The notes under the pieces were generated by a model that was not told where the DNA came from, made no database searches, and saw nothing but the letters and a program-made list of their open reading frames with translations. Below, piece by piece: positions 1-10,929 of a DNA stretch of 64,000 nucleotides. The DNA comes from Phocoena phocoena (Eukaryota > Chordata > Mammalia > Artiodactyla > Phocoenidae): positions 54,560,205 through 54,624,204 of the forward strand of contig NC_089226.1 in NCBI RefSeq assembly GCF_963924675.1, read 5' to 3'. How positions within the stretch are numbered: position 1 is the stretch's first letter; every line of letters starts with the position of its first letter. The position numbers and the translations under genes were made by a program.

Positions 1-1060
1 CATGGAACATTCTTCTGGACAGAGCATACATCAGGCAACAAGTCAATGAATTTAAGAAGACTGAAATGATATCAAGCATCTTTTTTGAGCACAATGGTGT
101 AAAATTAGAAATCAATTACAAGAAGAAAACTGGAAAATTCACAAATATTTGGAGATTAAACAACATGCTACTGAACCAATGGGTCAAAGAAGAAATCAAA
201 GATAAATTTAAAAATACCTTGAGAGGGCTTCCCTGGTGGCACAGTGGTTGAGAGTCCACCTACCAATGCAGGGGACATGAGTTTGAGCCCTGGTCCGGGA
301 AGATCCCACATGCCATAGAGCAACTAAGCCCGTGTGCCACAACTACTGAGCCTGTGCTCTAGAGGCTGTGAACCACAACTACTGAGCCCATGTGCCACAA
401 CTACTGAAGCCCACATGCCTAGAGTTATGCTCCACAACAAGAGAAGCCAACGCAATGAGAAAGCTGCACACCTCAACGAAAGAGTAGCTCCCTCTCGCCG
501 CAACTAGAGAAAGCCCATGCACCGCAACGAAGACCCAACACAGCCAAAAATTAATTAATTAATTAATTTTAAAATACCTTGAGAAAAATTAAAAACGGAA
601 ATACAGCATACTAAAAATTATGGGGCGCAGCAAAAGCATTTCTAAGAGGAAAGTTCACGGCAATAAATGCCTAGCTTAAGATACAAGAAAGATCTCAAAT
701 AAATGACCTAACTTTAAACCATAAGGAACTGCAAAGAACAACACACTAAAGCCCAAAGTTAGTAGAAGGAAGGAAAGAAAGATCAGAGGAGATAAATGAA
801 ATAGACACTAAAAAGACAATAGAAAAGACCAGTGACACTAAAAGCTAGTTTTTTAAAAAGATAAACAATATAGAGAAACCATTTACCAAGAAAAAATGAG
901 AGAGGACACAAACAAAATCAGAAATGTAAGGAACATTATGACTGATAGCAGAGAAATACAAAAGAGCATAAAGATACCACTATGAACTATACACCAAAAA
1001 ATTGGAAAACCTGGAAAAATGGATAAATTCTTAGAAACATACAACCTGTCAAGACTGAAT
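1..1060 (+). mobile_element. L1 ORF2 fragment (endonuclease/linker part), split by a SINE
   Basis: The sequence matches the L1 ORF2 segment that follows the endonuclease: the 'catggaacattc' block, then 'ggagattaaacaacatgcta', then 'atggggcgcagcaaaagcat'. The same order recurs at 13810-14760 and 18900-19620. Many stops and indels make it non-coding. It begins before the window, is interrupted by a SINE at 225-570, and ends where a new L1 5' end starts near 1067. Confidence 0.85.
225..570 (+). mobile_element. CHR-type SINE, long form
   Basis: It has the SINE head ggcttccctggtggcacagt, a tRNA-like B-box region, the long body with repeated 'ccacaactactgagcc', and the tail 'gacccaacacagcc' followed by (TTAA)n. 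It is flanked by the target-site duplication aaaataccttgaga at 211-224 and 571-584, so it inserted into the L1 ORF2 fragment. Confidence 0.93.
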
Positions 1061-1066
1061 TGTAGT

Positions 1067-2165
1067 GGGGAGGAATCAAGATGGCAGAGGAGCAGCACAT
1101 GGAGCTCGCCTCCTCCCACAAAAGCATCAAAAATACATCTACAAGTGGAACAATTTGCACAAAACATATACTGAACGCTGGCAGAAGACCTCAGACTTCC
1201 GAAAGGACAAGAAACCTCCAAGTAACCAGGTAGGACAAAAGAAAGAAAGAGACAGAGAAAGGAATTGGGACAGGAACTGTGCCCCAGGAAGGGAACTGTA
1301 AAGGAGGAAAGGTTCCCACACCCTGGGAAGTCCCCTCACCCGGGGGGGAGATCAGCCTGGATGGAGGGCGAGTTTCACAACCCAACCTCCAAGGAGAGCA
1401 CAGCAACCAGTTTGCAGAAGGCAAAACAAAGAGTGACCTGCAAAGATGATTGGTACTGCCACCCTGCACTCCCCAGCCTGAGCTACTCATCCACTGGTGC
1501 AGGCAGGGGTTGGGTGATGAAGTGTGGGCTTTGGAGGTCAGACCCAGGGAGAGGACCAGGATTGGCTGCACAGAGATAGCCTGAAGAGGCTGGAATGTGG
1601 CAACTGAGGGTGCACTTGGAATAAGCCTGGGCCCACCAGAGAAGCAAGACACTACGGTTGGGAGGTGCACAAGAAGAGGGGCGGGACCACCACAGGAGCT
1701 TCTTTCCCTGTGCGTGTGCTCTCAGGCAACAGGACACCACCTACATGAGCTCTGGGGGCAGCATGAGCTGCTGCTGCCATCATGGGCTCCAGAGGCAGGC
1801 ACGGGCTGCCACCACCACTAAGGGACACAAGAGTAGGCGCCAATCACTGCCCCCGCCATCAGGGGAGAGCACAAGGGCAGCAATCAGGTGAAAATCGCCA
1901 CCCCTGCTGTCCCAGGAGTGTGTGGGCAACCACAGATGCTAAGAGATGGGAGCAGGCACCAATCTCCAATCACTGCCCCTGCTGTGCCAGGGGCACACTG
2001 GCCACCACCGCCACTGGGAGACCGTGTGCCAACTGCTGTCCCAGCCATACTACGAGTGGGCACAAGCTGCCACACCTACACACCCCAAAAAAAGGGGAAA
2101 ACGAGCAGCACACACTGAGGAAGGAGGCAGCAAGTATCCAAACTAATAGCAGCCCCTCAATTCTG
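1067..2165 (+). other. Upstream 5'UTR module of L1 'B', with degenerate internal repeats
   Basis: This GC-rich stretch has canonical L1 5'UTR wording (for example 'gctggcagaagacctcagac'). From about 1840 to 2060 short phrases recur in varied form, such as 'caatcactgcccc' at about 1842 and 1973 and 'gctgtcccagg' or 'gctgtgccagg'. The two other full L1 copies in the window start instead with a sequence matching position about 2173 onward and lack this module. Confidence 0.6.
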
Positions 2166-3009
2166 GACAAAACATCAGAGTAGGACCTGAGCTCACATCC
2201 TCTCAGAAAAACACCCAAATCACAGCTAACTGGTGAACAACCATCGTCAAAAGAGACGGGAACTTATCAAAATATATATATTTTTTACATCAAAAGACAA
2301 AGAAGAAGCCACAAGGAGAAAGCGTGAGAGTTCTGATCCCATATCAGGCTCCCCAGCCAGAGGATCTGGCACTGGGAGAAGCCCCCAGAGCATTTGTCTT
2401 TGAAGGCCAGCAGGGCTTCAGTGCAGGAGCTCTATAGGACTGGTGTAAACAGAGACTCCACCCTTGGAGGGCACACACAAGGTTTCATGTACACTGAGAC
2501 CCAGCACAAAGCAATAACTCCACAGGAGCCTGGGATGGACCTACCTGCCGAGTCTTGCAGGGTCACGTGGGGAGGTGGGAGTCAGCTGTGGCTCACTGGG
2601 GGGCCAGGACACCGGTGGCAGAGGCCACAGAAAATACTGATCAGTGTGAGCTCTGCCGAAAATTGGTATTTTGGCATCAAGACGTGGCCTTAACCAACAG
2701 CTTACAGGCTACAGTACTGCCACAACTCAGGCCAAACAACCAGCAGGATAGGAACACAGCCCCATCCATCATCAGACAGCCTGCCTAAAGCTGTTCGTAG
2801 CTCACAGCCACATCTAAACACACCCCTGCTCACCAGAGAAACAAGACTCAGCTTCACCCACCAGTGGGCAGGCAACAGTACCCCCCACAAGGAAGCCTGA
2901 ACAAGCCTCAGGACCAACCATACCACCAGGGGGCAGACACCAGAAGCAAGATGAGCTACAATGCTGTAGCTAGCGGAAAGGAGATCACAAACGCAGAAAG
3001 TTAGACAAA

Positions 3010-3870
3010 ATGAAACGAGAGAAATATGTTCCAGACAAAGGAACAAGATAAAAACCCCCAAGAACAATTAAATGGAGTTATGCAACATACCTGAAAAAGA
3101 ATTTAGAGTAATGATAGTAAAGATGATCCAAGATCTCGGAAAAAGAATGGAGGCACAAATCAAGAAGATACAAGAGATATTTAACAAAGAGCTAGAAGAT
3201 TTAAAGATCAGAGATGGGCAATGCAATAAATGAAATGCAAAATACAAATAAATGAGGCAGAAGAACAAATAAGTGACCTGGAAGACAGACTGGTGGAAAT
3301 CACTGCTGCTAAACAGAAGAAAGAAAAAAGAGTGAAAAGAAATGAGGACAGTCTCAGAAGCCTCTGGGACAACATTAAACGTGCCAACATTCACATTACA
3401 GGGGTCCCAGAAGGAGAAGAGAGACAGAAAGGACCTGAGAAAATATTTTTAGCGATTATAGCTGAAAAATTCCCTCATCTGAGAAAGAAAACACTCACTC
3501 AAGTGCAGGAAGCACAGAGAGTCCGAAACAAGATAAACCCAAGGAGGAACAGGCCGAGACACATATTAATAGAACAGACAAAATTAAAAACAGAGAAAAT
3601 ATTCAAAGGGAGAAGCAACAAACAACATACAAGGGACTCCCCATAAGGTTATCAGCTGGTTTTTCAGAAGAAACTCTGCAGGTCAGAAGGGAGTGGCACA
3701 ATATATTTAAAGTGATGGAAGGGAAAAACCTACAACCAAGAATACTCTACCCAGAAAGGCTCTCATTCAGATTTGATGGAGAAATCAAAAGCTTTACAGA
3801 CAAGCAAAAGCTAAGACAATTCAGCACCACCAAACTAGCTTTACAAAAAATGCTAAAGGAACTTCTCTAG
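3010..3870 (+). pseudogene. L1 ORF1 relic (element B)
   Basis: The start is read as the ATG at 3010 because the aligned copies at 12276 and 16665 start at the same place. Translation in pieces gives the ORF1p coiled-coil region (ISDLEDRLVEITAAKQ, about 3270-3320), the RRM-like part (LRSLWDNIKRANIHITGVPE, about 3354-3413) and the C-terminal domain ending near 'aaaggaacttctctag' (3870). Several indels break the frame, for example near 3210 and 3640. ORF1p is the RNA-binding chaperone of L1; this copy cannot make it intact. Confidence 0.8.
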
Positions 3871-4099
3871 GGGGAAAAGAAAAGGCCACAACTAGAATTA
3901 TGAAAATTATGCATGGGAAAGCTCACAGGTAACATCAAACATACAGTAAAGGTAGGAAACACACAAATATGTCAAAACAAGTAATCATGAGAAGAGGAGA
4001 GTACAAATGCAGGACATTGGAAATGCATTGGAAATTAAGAAACGAGACATTTAAAACAATCTTGTACATATACAGACTGCTATATAAAAACCCCATGGG

Positions 4100-4291
4100 G
4101 GGGACTTCCCTGGTGGCGCGGTGGTTGGGAGTCCGCCTGCCAATGCAGGGGACGTGGGTTCGTGCCCCGGTCCGGGAAGATCCCACATGCCACGGAGTGG
4201 CTGGGCCCGTGAGCCATGGCCGCTGAGCCTGCGGGTCCAGAGCCTGTGCTCCGCAATGGGAGAGGCCACAACAGTGAGAGGCCCATGTAAC

Positions 4292-4318
<27 letters not shown>
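4100..4318 (+). mobile_element. CHR-type SINE, short form, with long poly(A)
   Basis: The head 'ggacttccctggtggcgcgg', the B-box-like 'gggttcgtgcc' and the body end 'gtgagaggcccatgtaacgc' are followed by a poly(A) run. The flanks aaaaaccccatggg (4086-4099) and aaaaaaccatggg after the tail form an imperfect target-site duplication. Confidence 0.92.
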
Positions 4319-4324
<6 letters not shown>

Positions 4325-4385
4325 ATGGGAACCACAAACAAAAAATTTGCAATGGATACACACACAAAATATAAAAAGCACTCCA

Positions 4386-4576
4386 GGGCTTCCCTGGTGG
4401 CGCAGTGGTTGAGAGTCCGCCTGCCGATGCAGGGGACACGGGTTCGTGCCCCGGTCTGGGAGGATCCCACATGCCGCGGAGCGGCTGGGCCCGTGAGCCA
4501 TGGCCGCTGAGCCTGCGCGTCCGGAGCCTGTCCTCCGCAACGGGAGAGGCCACAACAGTGAGAGGCCCGCGTAACG

Positions 4577-4613
<37 letters not shown>
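4386..4613 (+). mobile_element. CHR-type SINE, short form, poly(A) about 40
   Basis: A complete SINE with a very long pure A tail, which suggests a young insertion. The target-site duplication aaaaagcactcca lies at 4373-4385 and 4614-4626. It sits only about 65 bp after the preceding SINE, in the L1 inter-ORF spacer. Confidence 0.94.
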
Positions 4614-4619
<6 letters not shown>

Positions 4620-4713
4620 CACTCCAAACACAACACTGAAGATAGATATCAAATCACAAGAGAAAACAACAAAAGAGGAAGGGAAGAAAAAAGACCTTCA
4701 AAAACAAACCCAA

Positions 4714-4911
4714 GGGCTTCCCTGGTGGCCCAGTGGTTGGGAGTCCGCCTGCCAATGCAGGGGATGCGGGTTCATGCCCCAGTCTGGGAGGATCCCACAT
4801 GCTGTGGAGCGGCTGGGCCCGTGAGCCATGGCCGCTGGGCCTGCGCGTCCGGAGCCTGTGCTCCGCAACGGGAGGGGCCACGACAGTGAGAGGCCCGCAT
4901 ACCGCAAAAAA
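4714..4911 (+). mobile_element. CHR-type SINE, short form
   Basis: Complete SINE head to 'gaggcccgcataccgc', then A tail. The flanks (aaaacaaacccaa at 4701-4713 and aaaaaaaacccaa after the tail) are a target-site duplication in the sequence just ahead of L1 ORF2. Confidence 0.92.
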
Positions 4912-5644
4912 AAAAAAAACCCAAAACAATTAACAAAATTGCAATAAGAACATACATATCAATAATTACCTTATATGGAAATGGATTAAATGCTCCAACC
5001 AAAAGACACAGACTGGCTGAATGGATACAAAAACAAGACCCATATACATGCTATCTACAAGAGACCCACTTCAGATCTAGTGACACATATAGACTGAAAG
5101 TGAGGGGATTGAAAATTGTATTCCATGCAAATGGAAATCTAAAGAAAGCTGAAGTAACAACACTTATATCAGACACAACAGACTTTAAAATAAAAACTGT
5201 TACAAGAAGCAAAGGACACTACATAATGATCAAGGGATCAATTCAAAAAGAAAAAACAACAATTGTAAATACATATGCACACAACATAGGAGCACCTCAA
5301 TATATAAAGCAAATGCTAACCATAAAAGGAGAAATCGATAGTAACACAATAATAGTGGGGAACTTCAACAACCCCACTTTCATCAACGGACAAATCATCC
5401 AGACAGAAAATCAATAAGGAAAACCAGACCTTAAATGACACGTTAGACCAGATAAACTTAACTGATATTTATAGAACATTCCATCCAAAAGCAGGAAAAT
5501 ACACATTTTCTCAAGTGCATGTGGAACATTCTCCAGGATAGATCACATCCTGGGCCACAAATCAAGCCTCGGTAAATTGAAATCATATCAATCATTGCTT
5601 CCAACCACAATGCTATGAGATATGAAATCAATTACAGAAAAACT

Positions 5645-5742
5645 GGCATATATACACTAATAAGTATAAAATAGATAACTAATAAGAACCTGCTGTATAA
5701 AAAAAAAATAAAATTCAAAAATTCAAAAAAAAATTGTTAAAA
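5645..5742 (+). mobile_element. Very short L1 3'-end insertion inside L1 ORF2
   Basis: About 95 bp of L1 3'-end sequence ('ataactaataagaacctgct' then A-rich) interrupts the ORF2 text. On the left the text reads 'ttacagaaaaactgg' and on the right it resumes at 'gttaaaaaaacacaagcaca', whereas the uninterrupted copy near 19033 reads 'actgtaaaaaacacaaacac'. This is a strongly 5'-truncated retroinsertion. Confidence 0.65.
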
Positions 5743-6188
5743 AAACACAAGCACATGGACAGTAAACAATATGATACTGAACAACCAATGTATCACTGAA
5801 AAAATCAAGGAGGAAATCAAAAAATACCTAGAGAAAGATGAAAACTAAAACATGACAATCCAAAACCTATGGGACATAGTAAAAACAGTTCTAAAAGGGA
5901 GATTTATAGCAATACACTCTCTCCTCAGGAAACGAAAAACATCTCAAATAAACAACCTATCCTTACACCTAAATTAACTAGAAAAGAAGAACCAAAAAAA
6001 CCCAAAGTTAGTAGAAGGAAAGAAATAATAAAGATCAGAGCAAAATTAAATAAAAGAGAGATGAAGAAAACAATAGAAAAGCTCAATGAAACTAAAAGCT
6101 ATCTTTTCAAAGAACAAACAAAATTGATGTGTAGCCAGACTTGTCCAGAAAAAAAGGGAGAGGGCTCAAAGCAATCAAATCAGACATG

Positions 6189-6395
6189 GGGCTTCCCTGG
6201 TGGCGCAGTGGTTAAGAGTCCGCCTGCTGATGCAGGGGACACGGGTTTGTGCCCTGGTCCGGGAAGATTCCACATGCCGCGGAGCGGCTGGGCCCGTGAG
6301 CCATTGCCGCTGAGCCTGCGCATCCGGAGCCTGTGCTCCGCAACGGGAGAGGCCACAACAGTGAGAGGCCCGCGTACCGCAAAAAAAAAAAAAAA
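6189..6395 (+). mobile_element. CHR-type SINE, short form
   Basis: Complete SINE plus A tail. The flanks aatcagacatg (6178-6188) and aatcagaaatg (6399-6409) form a target-site duplication within L1 ORF2. Confidence 0.92.
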
Positions 6396-6512
6396 TAGAA
6401 TCAGAAATGAAAAAGAAGTTACAACTGACAGCACATAAATATAAAGATCGTAAGAGACTACTACAAGCAACTATATGCCAATAAAATGGACAACACAAAA
6501 AAACAGACAAAC

Positions 6513-6713
6513 CGGGCTTCCCCGGTGGCGCAGTGGTCGACAGTCCGCCTGCTGATGCAGGGGACACGGGTTCGTGCCCCAGTCCGGGAAGATCCCACAT
6601 GCCCCGGAGCAGCTGGGCCCGTGAGCCATGGCTGCTGAGCCTGCGCATCCGGAGCCTGTGCTCTGCAACAGGAGAGGCCACAATAGTGAGAGGCCCGCGT
6701 ACCGCCAAAAAAA
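6513..6713 (+). mobile_element. CHR-type SINE, short form
   Basis: Complete SINE with head variant 'ggcttccccggtggcgcagt' and A tail. The flanks contain acagacaaac on both sides (ending at about 6512 and 6728), showing insertion in the L1 ORF2 relic. Confidence 0.92.
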
Positions 6714-6837
6714 AAAAAAACAGACAAACTCTTAGAAAGGTACTACCTTCCAAGACTGAACCAGGAAGGAACAGAAAATATAAACAGACAAATCACAAGC
6801 ACTGAAATTGAAACTGTGATTTAAAAACGTCCAACAA

Positions 6838-7060
6838 GGGCTTCCCTGGTGGCGCAGTGGTTGAGAGTCCGCCTGCCAATGCAGGGGACACGGGTTCGTG
6901 CCCCGGTCCGGGAAGATCCCACATGCTGCGGAGTGGCTGGGCCCATGAGCCATGGCCGCTGAGCCTGCACGTCCAGAGCCTGTGGTCCGCAACGGGAGAG
7001 GCCACAGCAGTGAGAGGCCCGCGTACCACAAAAAAAAAAAAAAAAAAAAAAAATCTTACG
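6838..7060 (+). mobile_element. CHR-type SINE, short form
   Basis: Complete SINE with A tail. It is bracketed by a perfect 17-bp target-site duplication, ttaaaaacgtccaacaa, at 6821-6837 and 7061-7077. A second, different SINE starts at the base after the right copy. Confidence 0.95.
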
Positions 7061-7077
7061 TTAAAAACGTCCAACAA

Positions 7078-7186
7078 GGGCTTCCTTGATGGTCCAGTGG
7101 TTAAGATTAAGCATTTCCACTGCAGAAGGTGTGGGATCGACCCCTGGTCAGGGAAGTTCCACATGCCGTGAGGTGCAGCCAAAAAT
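7078..7186 (+). mobile_element. Second, compact SINE (CHR/tRNA-Glu-like short class)
   Basis: About 109 bp with head 'ggcttccttgatggtccagt' and end 'ccgtgaggtgcagccaaaaa'. This form lacks the 'gctgggcccgtgagcc' body. It is followed by aaacttccaacaa (7187-7199), a diverged third copy of the target sequence that also brackets the neighbouring SINE. The same compact class recurs at 38635 and 63626. Confidence 0.88.
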
Positions 7187-7516
7187 AAACTTCCAACAAA
7201 CAGAAGGCCAGGACCAGATGGCTTCACAGATGCTGTCCATTGAACATTTACAGAAGAGTTAACACTCATCCTTCTCAAACTGTTCCAAAACAATGCAGAG
7301 AAAGGAACACTCCCAAGCTCATTCTATGAGGCCACAATTACCCTGATACCAAAACCAAAGATAACACACACACACAAAAAAAAACTTACAGGCCAATATC
7401 ACTGATGAACACAGACGCAAAAATCCTCAGCAAAATACTAGCAAACTGAATCCAACAATACATTAAAAGGACCATACACCATGATCAAGTGGGATCAATC
7501 CTAGGGATGCAAGGAT

Positions 7517-7940
7517 CTTCCTTTTCTTTCTTTCTTTCCTTCCTTCTTTCCTTCCTTCCTTTTTTTCTCTTTCTTTTCTCTCTCTCTCTGTCCCTCTCTC
7601 GTTCTTTCTTTAATTATTTTTGGCTGCATTGGGTCTCCACTGCTGCATGGGGGCTTTCTCTGCTTGTGGTGAGCAGGGACTAATCTTTTGTGGTGCACGG
7701 GCTTCTCATTGCAGTGGCTTCTTTTGTTGCAGAGCACAGGCTCTAGGCACGTGGACTTCAGTAGTTGTGGCACATGGGCTCAGTAGTTGTGGCTCGTGGG
7801 CTCTGGAGTGCAGACTCAGTAGTTCTGGCACACAGGCTTAGTTGCTCCACAGCATGTGGGATCTTCCCAGACCAGGGATTGAACCCATGTCCCCTGCATT
7901 GGTAGGCGGATTTGTAACCACTGTGCCACCAGGGAAGCCC
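7517..7940 (-). mobile_element. CHR-type SINE, long form, with CT-rich tail remnant
   Basis: The reverse complement reads as a long-form SINE: the + strand ends in 'ccaccagggaagccc', and 'ggctgcattgggtc' near 7622 is the complement of the tail. The former A tail has become a T/C-rich stretch (7518-7615). The target-site duplication tgcaaggat lies at 7508-7516 and 7941-7949, inside the L1 RT relic. Confidence 0.9.
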
Positions 7941-8910
7941 TGCAAGGATTTTTCAATATCCACAAATCAATCAGTGTGATACACCACATTAACAAATTGA
8001 AGAATACAAACCATGCAATCATTTCAATAGATGCAGAGAAAGCTTTAGACAAAATCTAACACCCATTTAATGATAAAACCTCTCCAGAAAGTGGGCACAG
8101 AGGGAACCTACCTCAACATAATTATGGTCATATATGACAAACCTACAGCTAACATCATACTCAATGGTGAAAAGCTGAAAGCATTTTGTCTAAGATCAGG
8201 AACACGACAAGGATGTCCACTCTCACCACTTTTATTCAACACAGTTTTGGAAGTCTCAGCTGCAGCAATCAGAGAAGAAAAAGAAATAAAAGGAACCCAA
8301 ATTGGAAAAGGAGAAGGAAAACTGTCACTGCTTGCAGATGACATGAGACTATACATAGAAAATCCCAAAGATGCTACCAGAAAACTATTAGAGCTCATCA
8401 ATGAATTCAGTAAAGTTGCAGGATAGAACATTAATATGCAGAAATCTGTTGCATTTCTATACGCTAACAACAAAACATCAGAGAGAGAAATTAAGGGAAC
8501 AATCCCATTTACCATCACATCAAAAACAGTAAAATACCTAGGAGGCAAAAGACCTGTACTTTGAAAACTATAAGATGCTGATGAAAGAAATCGAAGATGA
8601 CACAAACAGATGAAAAGATATACCATATTCTTGGACTGGAAGAATCAATACTGTCCAAATGACTATACTACCCACTGTAATCTACAAATTCAATACAACC
8701 CCTATCAAATTACCAATGGCATTTTTCATAGAATTAGAACAAAAAATCTGGATGGAAACACAAAAGACCCCAAATAGCCAAAGCAATTGTGGGAAAGAAA
8801 AACAAAGCTGGAGGAATCAGGCTCCCTGACTTCAGACTATACTATAAAGCAATAGTCATCAAAATAGTATGGTACTGGCACAAAGACAGACTTATAGATT
8901 AATGGAACAA

Positions 8911-9416
8911 TGGAATACTACTCAGCCATAAAAAAGAACAAAATAATGCTGTTTGCAGCAACATGGATACAAATAGAGATTTTCATACCAAGTCAGAAAG
9001 AGAAAGACAAATACCATATGATATCACTTATACATGGAATCTAAGATATGGCACAAATGAACCTATCTACAAAACAGAAACAGACTCATAGACATAGAAA
9101 TCAGACTTGTGGTAGCCAAGGGGAAGCAGGGAGGAAGAGGGACGGGCTGGGAATTTGGGGTTGGTAGATGTAAACTATTACATTTAGAATGGATAAACAA
9201 CAAGGTCCTTCTGTATAGCACAGGGAATTATATCCAATCTCCTGGGATAAACCATAATGGAAAAGAATATTTTAAAAAGAATGTATACACGTGTAAAACT
9301 GAGTCACTCTGCTGCACAGCAGAGATTGGCATAACATTGTAAATCAACTATACTTCAATAAAAAAAAGAAAGAAAGAAAAAAGAAAACCACAAACTACTA
9401 CCAGAAAAAAAAAAAA
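8911..9416 (+). mobile_element. 3'UTR and A-rich tail of L1 'B'
   Basis: The L1 3' end is recognisable from 'atggaatctaagatatggca', 'cagggaattatatccaatct' and 'gtaaatcaactatacttcaa', then AATAAA and an A-rich (AAAG)n tail. Parallel 3' ends lie at 15404-15670 and 22780-23262. Confidence 0.85.
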
Positions 9417-9868
9417 AGGCATAATCTGAATAGACATTTTCCAAAGAAGACATCCAAATGACCAACAGGTACATGAAAAGGTGCTCAACATCACTAATCA
9501 TCAAGGAAAATGCAAATCACAACCAGAATGAGATATTATCTCACACTGTCAGAACAGCTATTATCAAAAACACAACACATAACAAGTGTTGGCAAGGATG
9601 TAGAGAAAAGAGAACCTTTGTGCACTGCTGACAGAAATGTAAATTGGTACACACCCACTACAGAAAACAGTATGGAAGTTCCTCAAAAAAGTAAAAACAG
9701 AACTACCATATGATCTAGCAATTCCACTTCTGGGTATTTATCTGAAGAAAACAAAAACATTACTTAAAAAGATATATGCACCCCCATGTTCACTGCAGCA
9801 TTATTTAGAATAGCCAAAACAATGACACAACATAAGTGTCCACTAACGAATGGATAAAGAAAATGTGG

Positions 9869-9875
<7 letters not shown>

Positions 9876-9900
<25 letters not shown>
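9876..9900. repeat. (AC)n microsatellite
   Basis: About 12 AC units lie inside the old L1 3' fragment, where related copies read 'gtggtacatatatacaatgg'. Confidence 0.9.
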
Positions 9901-9901
<1 letters not shown>

Positions 9902-10340
9902 GAATATCATTCAGCCACAAGAAATAAGGAAATCCTGCCATTTATGACAATTAGATAAACCTTGAGTGCGATACACTAAGCAAAATGAGCTATACAGAAA
10001 AACACATATACTGTATGATCTCACTGACATGTGGACTCTAAAACAACAAACAATCTCATTGATACAGAGAACAGACTGATGGTTGCCAGAGGAGGGGATC
10101 TGGTATGGGTGAAATAGGTAAAGGAGGTCAAAAGATACAAACTCTCAGTTGTAAAATAAATAAGTCCTGAGAATGTAATGTACAGCATGCTTACTATAGT
10201 ACGTAATACTGTATTATATATTTGAAAGTTGCTAACAGAATAAATCTTAAAAGTTCTCATCACAAGAAAATTTGTAACTATGTGTGGTGATGGATGTTAG
10301 GTAGACTAATTATGGTGATCATTTCAAATACAGACATATG

Positions 10341-10929
10341 GTTGACCCTTGAACAATGCAGGGGTTGGGGCGCCAACGCCCATACTGTTGAAAATCCACG
10401 CATAACTTTTCACTCCAAGACTTAACTGCTCATAGCCTACTGTTGACTGGAAGCCTGACCGATAACATAAGCAGTTGATTAACACATACCTTTTTTTTTA
10501 TAATTTATTTTTTTATTGTACGCGGGCCTCTCATTGTTGTGGCCTCTCCCATTGCAAAGCACAGGCTCCTGACGCGCAGGCTCAGCAGCCATGGTTCACG
10601 GGCCCAGCCGCTCTGCGGCATGTGGGATCTTCCCGGACCGGGGCACGAACTCACGTCCCCCGCATCGGCAGGCGGACTCTCAACCACTGCACCACCAGGG
10701 AAGCCCTAACACATACTTTTTATGTTATTTATATATCAACATATATTTCATACATTCATGACATACCTTCTTCTTTTTTTTTTTTTTGATATTTCTAGGC
10801 TACAAGGTTTGCCTTCAATTTATTTCAAATTATTGCAAATCTCCAAAAATTTTTCCAAAATATTTACTGGAAAAAGTCCACATATAAGTGGACCCATGCA
10901 ATTCAAATGTATGTTGTTCAAGGGTCAAC
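10341..10929. mobile_element. DNA transposon with perfect 16-bp inverted ends (Tigger/MER8-like)
   Basis: The left end gttgacccttgaacaa (10341-10356) is exactly the reverse complement of ttgttcaagggtcaac (10914-10929). The interior contains 'gtccacatataagtggaccc', typical wording of a common eutherian non-autonomous TIR element. I recall this as the Tigger/MER8 group, but the family name is from memory. A SINE occupies 10490-10706. The native element is about 377 bp and encodes nothing. It sits within an L1 3'UTR. Confidence 0.8.
10490..10706 (-). mobile_element. CHR-type SINE, short form, inside the TIR transposon
   Basis: Reverse-strand SINE: a T-rich stretch, 'gtacgcgggcctctcattgt', ending in 'accaccagggaagccc'. 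The target-site duplication taacacatac lies at 10480-10489 and 10707-10716. Confidence 0.94.

Larger units (their letters stand above)
4945..8910 (+). pseudogene. L1 ORF2 relic (element B)
   Basis: Pieces encode the apurinic-type endonuclease (about 4945-5660, with a degraded 'VGNFN' block where GDFN is usual) and the reverse transcriptase (about 7195-8430). The RT core '[12 protein letters not shown]' is at about 8206-8241, and the catalytic Asp pair sits in LADD near 8330-8341 where L1 usually has FADD. The frame is broken by SINEs at 6189, 6513, 6838, 7078 and 7517, a short L1 tail near 5650, and many stops. ORF2p is the L1 endonuclease/reverse transcriptase; this copy is dead. Confidence 0.82.
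1067..9416 (+). mobile_element. L1 element 'B', near full structure, degenerate, with many SINEs inside
   Basis: It starts with the typical mammalian L1 5' end (ggggaggaatcaagatgg) and continues through a GC-rich 5'UTR, an ORF1 relic (3010-3870), an inter-ORF spacer, an ORF2 relic (about 4945-8910), a 3'UTR (8911-9360) and an A-rich tail (9361-9416). Frameshifts and stops break both ORFs. Six + strand SINEs and one - strand SINE lie inside. Near 8911 the ORF2 text jumps to the 3' end ('actactcagccataaaaaag'), so the ORF2 C-terminal part is largely deleted. Confidence 0.85.

Noticed and set aside
1065..2220. Several overlapping open frames of 60-160 codons
   Set aside because: They lie in an L1 5'UTR, have no family resemblance and appear on both strands.
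4104..4180. tRNA-like A and B boxes in SINE heads
   Set aside because: They are the SINE's own tRNA-derived promoter. No copy is a functional tRNA gene.
3935..4652. Long open frames on the minus strand (190-233 codons)
   Set aside because: They run through two adjacent SINEs and their poly(A) runs, read backwards as poly-Phe. The same protein-like text recurs at every SINE in the window, so it is not a gene.
4100..4911. Regularly spaced repeated units resembling a CRISPR-like array
   Set aside because: The units are about 200-bp SINEs with A tails and target-site duplications in a mammalian genome.
6175..6753. Open frame of 192 codons, minus strand
   Set aside because: Antisense reading of two neighbouring SINEs.
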